Source: Chitinophagales bacterium (GTDB lineage Bacteria > Bacteroidota > Bacteroidia > Chitinophagales > UBA2359). From it: DNA of 7,703 nt. Location of the stretch: NCBI GenBank assembly GCA_020631035.1, contig JAHDIA010000005.1:1-7703 (forward strand). The letters run 5' to 3'. Shown here one piece after another: positions 1 to 5,583 of the stretch. Numbering within the stretch: position 1 is the stretch's first letter; each line of letters opens with the position of its first letter. The position numbers and the translations under genes were made by a program. The notes below the pieces were generated by a model, which was given only the letters and a program-made list of their open reading frames with translations, was not told the DNA's origin and did not search any database.

Positions 1-10
1 CAATACTTTC

Positions 11-79
11 TTGTTTAAATAAAGTTGTTTAAATTGTTTAAAGCTGTTCTTTCCCTTTTTCATAATTAGGTTGTTTAAA
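11..79. repeat. Four direct copies of the 9-bp word TTGTTTAAA
   Basis: Exact copies lie at 11-19, 25-33, 34-42 and 71-79. The second and third are directly adjacent, and all have the same orientation. Four exact 9-mers in about 70 bp is more than AT-richness alone would readily give, although the word is low in complexity. They could be binding sites for a regulator of a gene to the left, or a decayed tandem repeat. No function can be assigned from the sequence. Confidence 0.45.
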
Positions 80-106
80 GGTTTACTAATATATGTTTGA
101 ATATCA

Positions 107-174
107 TCAAATGTGAGAACATTTGACAATACAAGATTTAACTCTTATGTTAAAGCTTGAAGGGGAGTTCAGCT
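107..174. other. Three consecutive small stem-loop candidates
   Basis: The first is a perfect 8-bp inverted repeat, TCAAATGT / ACATTTGA (107-114 and 119-126), around GAGA, which read on the plus strand is a GNRA-type tetraloop. The second is a 6-bp repeat, TTTAAC / GTTAAA (137-142 and 149-154). The third pairs 154-161 with 168-174 (7 bp with one bulged T) around a GGGGAG loop. None is followed by a T-run on either strand, so they are not ordinary terminators. They may be part of an untranslated leader or a small RNA, or operator-like sites. This rests on inspection only. Confidence 0.3.
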
Positions 175-193
175 AAATAAAAGTATATTATAT

Positions 194-215
194 TACTTAA
201 ATTTAAATTTAAGTA
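194..215. repeat. 22-bp perfect palindrome
   Basis: The sequence from 194 to 215 is its own reverse complement. It is built from TACTTAAATTT and its mirror complement with no spacer, and it contains only two G or C pairs. It could be a symmetric protein-binding site. AT-rich DNA makes such palindromes more likely by chance, so the functional reading is weak, but the symmetry is exact over the full length. Confidence 0.4.
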
Positions 216-493
216 GGCATATATTTTTTATGGAAAGATCTAGATAGGATTTATTGAATTATATCAATTACATCTTAATTGATGTATCTACAATAAGGAT
301 GTTTAATACCCCAATATTAAAGTATTTTCAGGAAAGATGCAAGTAATTTCAAGGCTTTTACCATTGAATAACAAAGACTTATAATATATCTTAGCTACAC
401 AAAAAAACTTTTTCATTTGTCAAACAATTGTAAATATAAGTATTTCAAAGACAAACACAGTATAAAAACATACGATACTAAACATACAGCTTT

Positions 494-537
494 CTAAAAA
501 AAATTCCTCAATTTGTTGTTCAACAAATTGAGGAATT
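494..537 (-). terminator. Rho-independent terminator of the efflux operon
   Basis: The arms at 502-518 and 521-537 are perfect 17-bp complements (left arm AATTCCTCAATTTGTTG) with only TT between them. Read on the minus strand, the stem runs into eight T residues (the A-run at 496-503 on the plus strand, of which the last two also pair in the stem). That is the shape of an intrinsic terminator for transcripts coming from the pump gene, whose stop codon lies 46 bp upstream. Read on the plus strand the hairpin is followed by ACGAACG, so it should act in one direction only. Confidence 0.9.
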
Positions 538-583
538 ACGAACGTTAGTGTAACAAATGACTATATATTTGCATATAATTGTC

Positions 584-3500
584 TTATCTCGTATTGAGTC
601 CTCTACCAAACAACTTGGTCATTAAACGATCGAAAAGGAGATACATTACAGGGACAATGACCAATGTTAGGAAGGTCGCAAAGGTCAATCCCATAATGAT
701 GGTCCATGCCATTGGCCCCCAAAATTTCACATTGTCTCCTCCAAAATAAATATTGGGTGCAAAGTCTCTCAATAAACCTGCAAAGTCAATATTGAATCCT
801 ATTGCCAATGGTATCAAACCAAGAATGGTTGTGATCGCTGTCAAAAGTACTGGTCTAAGACGAGTTGCCCCACTTTCTACAATGGCGTCAATGACCTGGT
901 TCTTGCTCAGTCGGGTACTAGATCCCAATTCCAATTTTTCCCTCAAACGCCTTCTAACCAGATTGGTATAATCTATCAAGACAATGGCATTGTTGACAAC
1001 AATTCCTGCCAAGGAAATGATACCAATACCCGTCATAATGACAATAAAAGGCATATTGCTCAAAGCATAGCCTAAAAATACACCAATGGTACTAAACACC
1101 ACTGATGCCAAAATGATAAAGGGTACAACTATCGAATTGAACTGAGATACAATGATTAAGAATATCAAGCCGACTGCAATGAATAAAGCTGTAATCAAAA
1201 ATGCCATAGATTCTTGTTGTTGCTCTTGCTCGCCTGTAAAACGTACTTCGTAGCCTTCTGGTAAAGTATAGTCTGCCATCATTTCTCTATATCCATCTAC
1301 TATGGCTGTAGCATTGTAACCATCCAATACATTGGCGGTAAGATTGATCATTCTGTTCAAGTCTTTTCGTTTAACTGCTCCAATGGTTGACTCATAAGTA
1401 GGACTGGCTACAGCTGAAATAGGAATTTGTACTACTCGCCCATTGCTCTGATTCTTAAAGGTTATTTTTTGATTGAGCAAACTAGACATATCGTAACGGT
1501 TCTCTTCATTGAATCGAATGATGATTGGGTATTCATCTTCCCCTTCTTTGTATTTAGATACTTCCTTACCAAAAATGGCCGTTCTAATCTCTGAAGCAAT
1601 CATCCCTGTTGACAAACCATAACGGCGTGCCTTGTCTCTATCTATATTGAGCAACAATTCTGGCTTATCTTTTTCCAAATTGATTTTTAATTCATCTACA
1701 CCTTTGGGACCTTCTGTAATCAGATAAGTTTTAATGTCTTCTGAAAGAGCCAATAAAGTTTCAAAATCTTCTCCAATGACTTCTACATTAACAGGTGGTC
1801 CTGTGGGTGGTCCCGCTTGCTCTTGCCCAACTGTAACCGTTACACCAGGAAAGTCAGATACCTTGGAGCGAATTTCCTCCATAATTGTCTTGGTCGATTG
1901 CCCTTCTCGCTTCTGGAATTCATGGAAGAAAATCGACACCCTTGATTTATTGGGTGTACTGGTCATATCTACTGTACTTCCATCGGTTGGGTTACTGGTT
2001 CCTTTCCCTACATTTGCCAATACAGCCTCCACCATATACTGATAAGGTTCGAGGGTTTCTAGTACAATATCTTCAATTTCTTGTGTCAAAGCGTCCGTCT
2101 TCTCAATATCTGTACCGACAGGATACTCTGTATAGATAAAGACTTGATTGGGTTCAGCTTCGGGAAAAAATAAAATTGGAATGTTTCTAGAAACCATAAA
2201 ACCAATAGAGCCAATCAACAACAATATGGTCAAAAAGAGGAATACATAAGGTCGCCAAGAAGTCAATGCAAAGCGTACAAAACGTTGGTATATCTTTTCT
2301 AAGACAGGCATAAAAGTCGAAAGGAAAATATTCGATAATGGACGAAAAACGAATACTTGTATCAAAGTAAAAATGGATATGGTTGCCGCCAAACTTCCTA
2401 GGATGCGTGCTCCTCCATTATCCGATGAAAACCCAATAAAATAAAATACTCCTGCAACTACTGCCCACAACAAACTAATCAACAAGATTCTTCCATAACG
2501 GGTTTTTGCTTCTGGATTTTCCACCTTCATAAATACTGAAGTCAATACAGGATTGATGACCAAGGCAACAAAAAGTGAAGAACTCAATACAATAATGAGT
2601 GTCATCGGTAGAAACTTCATAAACTCCCCCATAATGTCGTTCCAAAACAAAAGTGGCAAGAAAGCCGCTAGTGTTGTTGCTGTAGAAGCAATGATGGGCA
2701 TTGCCACCTCCCCTACTCCTTCTCGTGCCGCTTTGATGGGTGGGTAGCCTTCTTGCATCAAACGGTAAATATTTTCGACCACCACAATCCCATTATCTAC
2801 CAACATTCCCAAGGCAAGAATAAGCGAGAATAGAACCATCATATTGAGGGTGGCTCCCATAAACTGCAAAATCATAAAGCCCATCAACATTGAGAGCGGT
2901 ATTGCGATTCCTACAAACATTGCATTGCGCAAACCGAGGAAAAAGAGCAATACCAAAACCACGAGTATGACTCCTGAAATGATGCTGTTCTCCAAATTAC
3001 TCACCATATCTCTGGTGATTTTGGAAGTATCGTTGATGAGTCTGACATTGAGTTCGTCTGGTAAAACTTCGGCTTGCGCTTTCGCCAAAGCAGCCTTTAC
3101 CTTATCAGAAGCATCCAATAAGTTGGCTCCATTTCTTTTGATGATGTTGAGGGTAACAACAGGCTTGGTGTCTCCCCTTGCATAACTGCTGGCATCTTCA
3201 TAGCCAAATTGTACCTCTGCAACATCTTTAAGGTAAACAACGCCTCCACCTTTGTTGCTTATGATGACGTCTTCTATCTCTGCCACATCATCAAACTCCC
3301 CTACAATGCGAACATTGCGGCGGACATTTCCCGATAAAACATCTCCTCCTGAAATGGTGAGGTTTTCTGCTCCTATGGCTCCTTCAATGTCTCGCATACC
3401 TACCTGTCTCGATTCCATTTTTTGGACATCCACATTGATTGTTACTTCTTTTTCTTGTACACCGCTAATGTCTACACTTGATATTTCAGAAAATTTCTCT

Positions 3501-4021
3501 ATCTCATCTTGTAGGTATTCGGCATAGTCTTTTAAGACATCAACATCATTGTAGCCTGATAAATTGATGTTCATTACAGGCATACTACCAAAATCCAATT
3601 TGATGACATCTGGCTCAGCAGGCAAATCATTGGGCAACTCTGCTTTGTCAATGGCATCTTTGACATCTTGCAATGCTTTGTCAACATCTACATCCATATC
3701 AAAGGTTACTTTGATACTCGAAAAATCTTGGATGGAGGTAGAGTTGATGACATCTACGCCTTTAAGTGTATTGATTTCTTTTTCGATGGGACGCGTTACC
3801 AAATTCTCAATATCCAAAGGAGAGTTACCTGGGTAGGCAGTAGCAACATACATCTCTGGAATCTTGATTTCGGGATAATTCTCTTTGGGCATTGTTCGAT
3901 ACGATACAAAGCCCATTATAATAATCATGGCCATGATCACAAATACACTGGTTCGGTTGTTGATTGCCAACGAACTTAAACCAAACTCTCTTATTAGCTC
4001 TTTTCCTTTTTTTTCAGCCAT
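584..4021 (-). CDS. RND-family efflux pump, inner-membrane permease (AcrB/HAE1-like)
   Basis: This 1145-residue protein is the energy-coupled pump of a tripartite efflux system, expected to be a trimer in the inner membrane that drives substrates out through the adaptor and channel encoded upstream. TM1 is at about residues 24-41, followed by a periplasmic half (42-342), TM2-TM6 (345-492), TM7 (592-612), a second periplasmic half with the PPTGPPV motif near 738-744, and TM8-TM12 (937-1130). TM4 carries LVDNGIVVVEN with Asp409, matching the proton-relay aspartate of AcrB. The second relay aspartate is Asn410, and the place of AcrB Lys940 is Asn1010 (GIVVNNAIVLID). Two extra hydrophobic stretches (about 511-531 and 540-561) and a long insert before TM12 (about 1076-1102) make it longer than AcrB (1049 residues). 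The ATG at 4021 starts MAEKKGKELI just before TM1; no clear ribosome-binding site is seen. Family and role are secure; the substrate is unknown. Confidence 0.95.
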   Translation of the reverse strand: MAEKKGKELIREFGLSSLAINNRTSVFVIMAMIIIMGFVSYRTMPKENYPEIKIPEMYVATAYPGNSPLDIENLVTRPIEKEINTLKGVDVINSTSIQDFSSIKVTFDMDVDVDKALQDVKDAIDKAELPNDLPAEPDVIKLDFGSMPVMNINLSGYNDVDVLKDYAEYLQDEIEKFSEISSVDISGVQEKEVTINVDVQKMESRQVGMRDIEGAIGAENLTISGGDVLSGNVRRNVRIVGEFDDVAEIEDVIISNKGGGVVYLKDVAEVQFGYEDASSYARGDTKPVVTLNIIKRNGANLLDASDKVKAALAKAQAEVLPDELNVRLINDTSKITRDMVSNLENSIISGVILVVLVLLFFLGLRNAMFVGIAIPLSMLMGFMILQFMGATLNMMVLFSLILALGMLVDNGIVVVENIYRLMQEGYPPIKAAREGVGEVAMPIIASTATTLAAFLPLLFWNDIMGEFMKFLPMTLIIVLSSSLFVALVINPVLTSVFMKVENPEAKTRYGRILLISLLWAVVAGVFYFIGFSSDNGGARILGSLAATISIFTLIQVFVFRPLSNIFLSTFMPVLEKIYQRFVRFALTSWRPYVFLFLTILLLIGSIGFMVSRNIPILFFPEAEPNQVFIYTEYPVGTDIEKTDALTQEIEDIVLETLEPYQYMVEAVLANVGKGTSNPTDGSTVDMTSTPNKSRVSIFFHEFQKREGQSTKTIMEEIRSKVSDFPGVTVTVGQEQAGPPTGPPVNVEVIGEDFETLLALSEDIKTYLITEGPKGVDELKINLEKDKPELLLNIDRDKARRYGLSTGMIASEIRTAIFGKEVSKYKEGEDEYPIIIRFNEENRYDMSSLLNQKITFKNQSNGRVVQIPISAVASPTYESTIGAVKRKDLNRMINLTANVLDGYNATAIVDGYREMMADYTLPEGYEVRFTGEQEQQQESMAFLITALFIAVGLIFLIIVSQFNSIVVPFIILASVVFSTIGVFLGYALSNMPFIVIMTGIGIISLAGIVVNNAIVLIDYTNLVRRRLREKLELGSSTRLSKNQVIDAIVESGATRLRPVLLTAITTILGLIPLAIGFNIDFAGLLRDFAPNIYFGGDNVKFWGPMAWTIIMGLTFATFLTLVIVPVMYLLFDRLMTKLFGRGLNTR

Positions 4022-4123
4022 TGTTGTTTGTTTTCAATTGAGCATTAGCTAATGATAAATAATGATATAGTTTTACTATTGTATGATGATATAGAAGCGT
4101 CGGATGAGCGGATGGATGAAGCT

Positions 4124-4193
4124 TGGTGCGTAGTATGAAGCCTGCGTTGGTTAACCAGAGTACACGTAGCCTAGAACCAATGACCTTGCACCA
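4124..4193. repeat. Nested inverted repeats inside the GC-richer island
   Basis: An outer 6-bp stem pairs TGGTGC (4124-4129) with GCACCA (4188-4193). An inner stem pairs CGTTGGTT (4145-4152) with AACCAATG (4175-4182), eight pairs including one G-T. The inner left arm overlaps a perfect 10-bp palindrome, TGGTTAACCA (4148-4157), which offers an alternative fold. The whole lies in a block distinctly richer in G+C than its flanks. It could be an RNA structure in the operon transcript or the remnant of a small inserted element. No known RNA family is recognised. Confidence 0.35.
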
Positions 4194-4200
4194 TCCTTTA

Positions 4201-4227
4201 GATTACGAATTTAGAATTACGAATGTC
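4201..4227. repeat. Degenerate 7-bp repeat tract, GAATTAC type
   Basis: Read on the plus strand, the units are GATTAC (one base short), GAATTTA, GAATTAC and GAATGTC, one after the other. This is a short, imperfect heptamer array. A related single unit, GGAATTACGAACG, lies beside the operon terminator (533-545). The tract abuts the GC-richer island, so it may mark the edge of an insertion or be an independent microsatellite. Confidence 0.45.
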
Positions 4228-4267
4228 TTAGCATTTCCTGTTCATTGTTGATTAGGTAAAATATATG

Positions 4268-4319
4268 ATTGTGTTGATTGCTTGATATTGTAATCACTTA
4301 GTTACTCAATCAACGCAAT
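4268..4319. repeat. Long imperfect inverted repeat in the spacer
   Basis: ATTGTGTTGATTG (4268-4280) and CAATCAACGCAAT (4307-4319) are reverse complements at 12 of 13 positions, separated by 26 bp. In RNA this could form a stem with a large loop. There is no T-run after it on the minus strand, so it does not look like a terminator. It may act as a processing or stability element between adaptor and pump, or be a by-product of the repetitive text of this spacer, in which the word TTGATT recurs several times. Confidence 0.45.
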
Positions 4320-4349
4320 TGCTCAATTAAACAGTCAGCTCAATCACAC

Positions 4350-4384
4350 AAATCACAACTCATAATTCACAACTCACAATTCCC
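4350..4384. repeat. Five tandem 7-bp units abutting the adaptor stop codon
   Basis: On the plus strand the units are AAATCAC, AACTCAT, AATTCAC, AACTCAC and AATTCCC, a degenerate array with consensus AAYTCAC. It ends at 4384, directly next to the stop codon of the adaptor gene (4385-4387). In the transcript it reads as GTGARTT-type units. Similar heptamer arrays occur between genes in some cyanobacteria and, in my recollection, Bacteroidota. Their function is not established. Confidence 0.6.
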
Positions 4385-5551
4385 CTATCGTATTCTCACC
4401 AAACTGCCATCTTTGACCAAATTACTGCCTTCGGCTATAAGGGTTTCTTCACCAGTTAAGCCCTCTTCGACCATCGTTTCTCCATCCACTGTTCTACCTG
4501 TTTTGATGAGTATCTTTTTGGCTTTTTTACCTTCTGATGTTTGTTCTATAATGTATACAAATTCTGTTTCGCCTTCTCTCAAAATAAGATTGGTCGGAAC
4601 GACAACAGCCTCTTCTTGTTCAAACTGTTTGATTTTGATAAGTGCCTGCAAATTGGGTTTGAGTTTGCGATCACTATTGGAAATATTGGCTTCGATTTTG
4701 AAGGTACGACTCGCAGGATTGATCATAGAACCAACACGGGTAATTTTGGCATTTCGCTCAATTTCCAGAGCAGGCACACTCACCTCAATTTTATCTCCCT
4801 TTTTGATGACTGACAGATAGTTTTCTCCTACGTCTGCTACTACTTGAACATTGGCAGTATTGATGATGGTCAAGATGGGCATTCCTGGCGACGCCAACTC
4901 CCCTTGTTGTAAATTGACCATTTCGACTATGCCACCAGCAGGTGAGTAAACATTGGTTTTTTTCATTTGTGCTGCCAGAGATTCCAAGCTTTTTTCTAGT
5001 GCTTCTACATCGTTTTTAGAAGCCAAGTACTCCAATTCTGAACCAATTTTTTGTTCCCACAAACGACTCCTACGTTCATAGACATCACGAGCAAGATTGA
5101 GTCGGGTTTCGATTTCAGCTTTTTGGCGATCAAATGTTTCGCCATCAAGTGTTGCCACCAATGCCCCCTTTTGAATGTAGTCACCTTCTTTGTAATTGAG
5201 ACTCATAATATTGCCAGGCATTTCGGAGCTTGCACTAAAATTGCCTTTGGTTTCGATGGTTCCCATTATTTCGACATACTCTTCAAAATTTTTTGTGTTT
5301 ACCTCTTCTGTTGTAATGTTGAGTACTTTGGCTTTGGCTGCCATAGAAGGGTCCAACTCAATGATTTCTTCTTCTAGTGACTTGATCTCAGTCTTTAAAG
5401 CGATTTGCTTTTTTTTCATATCGGCTAGGGCTTCTTTTTTCCCTTCAAGCGTGGATAAGTCATACTCCTTTTCTGCTTCTCCTCCACAAGCAGCAAAAAT
5501 GAGTGTCATTCCGATTAGTAATGTGGTAATTATATATTTCATTTCAAGCAT
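4385..5551 (-). CDS. Periplasmic adaptor of RND efflux pump (membrane fusion protein, HlyD/AcrA family), lipoprotein
   Basis: This protein (388 residues) links the inner-membrane pump to the outer-membrane channel. It begins with a lipoprotein signal: a hydrophobic stretch ending LIFAAC|GG, with Cys22 as the expected lipid-modified residue. A charged helix with coiled-coil character follows (about residues 33-66), then the barrel and first half of the lipoyl domain (GNIMSLNYKEGDYIQKG, 113-129), a helical hairpin (about 138-198), the second lipoyl half (VYSPAGGIVEMVNLQQGE, 201-218), a beta-barrel (about 233-306) and a membrane-proximal domain to the end. An ATG at 5542 would give MKYIITT, a more typical lipoprotein start three residues shorter; neither start has a clear ribosome-binding site. 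The gene lies 32 bp after the channel gene. The long helix before the barrel is unusual and may extend the adaptor or help assembly. Confidence 0.94.
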   Translation of the reverse strand: MLEMKYIITTLLIGMTLIFAACGGEAEKEYDLSTLEGKKEALADMKKKQIALKTEIKSLEEEIIELDPSMAAKAKVLNITTEEVNTKNFEEYVEIMGTIETKGNFSASSEMPGNIMSLNYKEGDYIQKGALVATLDGETFDRQKAEIETRLNLARDVYERRSRLWEQKIGSELEYLASKNDVEALEKSLESLAAQMKKTNVYSPAGGIVEMVNLQQGELASPGMPILTIINTANVQVVADVGENYLSVIKKGDKIEVSVPALEIERNAKITRVGSMINPASRTFKIEANISNSDRKLKPNLQALIKIKQFEQEEAVVVPTNLILREGETEFVYIIEQTSEGKKAKKILIKTGRTVDGETMVEEGLTGEETLIAEGSNLVKDGSLVRIR

Positions 5552-5555
5552 TTTC

Positions 5556-5568
5556 AGTTGTGAATTAT
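5556..5568. repeat. 13-bp word shared, in opposite orientation, with the spacer after the adaptor gene
   Basis: AGTTGTGAATTAT at 5556-5568, in the 32-bp gap before the adaptor, is the exact reverse complement of 4362-4374 inside the 7-bp repeat tract after the adaptor. The adaptor gene is therefore bracketed by a 13-bp inverted pair. The match stops exactly at 13 bp on both sides. It probably reflects the same repeat family settling in two intergenic gaps; recombination or invertibility is only a possibility. Confidence 0.55.
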
Positions 5569-5583
5569 TTCTATAAAGTTTAC

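Larger units (their letters stand above)
1..501. other. AT-rich intergenic region without a recognisable gene
   Basis: I see no open reading frame here with gene-like length or composition on either strand; starts such as the ATG at 93 run into a stop within a few codons. The stretch is strongly AT-rich and lies downstream of the efflux operon, beyond its terminator. It is not featureless. It has four TTGTTTAAA words near the left edge, three consecutive small inverted repeats at 107-174, a 22-bp palindrome at 194-215 and a weaker inverted repeat (ATCAATTA / TAATTGAT, 263-283). The left part may be the control region of a gene beyond the window, but nothing visible proves this. Confidence 0.6.
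4022..4384. other. 363-bp composite spacer between adaptor and pump genes
   Basis: This gap is long for the inside of an efflux operon, and no gene-like reading frame is visible in it on either strand. From the adaptor side it holds a 7-bp repeat tract touching the stop codon (4350-4384), a long inverted repeat (4268-4319), a second 7-bp tract (4201-4227), a GC-richer island (about 4094-4197, roughly 52% G+C by hand count) and an AT-rich segment with a 12-bp palindrome CATTAGCTAATG (4043-4054) and a doubled ATGATATAG (4062-4070 and 4086-4094). No terminator with a T-run on the minus strand was found, so read-through into the pump is plausible. I could not identify a convincing separate promoter for the pump. 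Confidence 0.6.

Noticed and set aside
416..446. Plus-strand promoter (TTTG at 416-419 with a TATTTC box at 441-446)
   Set aside because: The -7 part does not fit TAnnTTTG, and transcription would run antisense into the pump gene with no gene to serve.
494..537. Bidirectional terminator
   Set aside because: Only the minus-strand reading is followed by a T-run; the plus-strand reading is followed by ACGAACG.
753..3979. Many plus-strand open frames of 64-113 codons opposite the pump gene
   Set aside because: They lie entirely antisense to a clear 1145-residue RND pump, have no family resemblance, and are explained as shadows of that gene's codon pattern.
4094..4197. tRNA or other standard RNA gene in the GC-richer island
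   Set aside because: The length and the word GGTTCTAGG on the minus strand prompted a check, but no cloverleaf with acceptor stem, anticodon arm and T-loop could be drawn.
4201..4384. CRISPR array
   Set aside because: The repeats are 7 bp, degenerate and directly tandem. There are no regular spacers and no cas genes.
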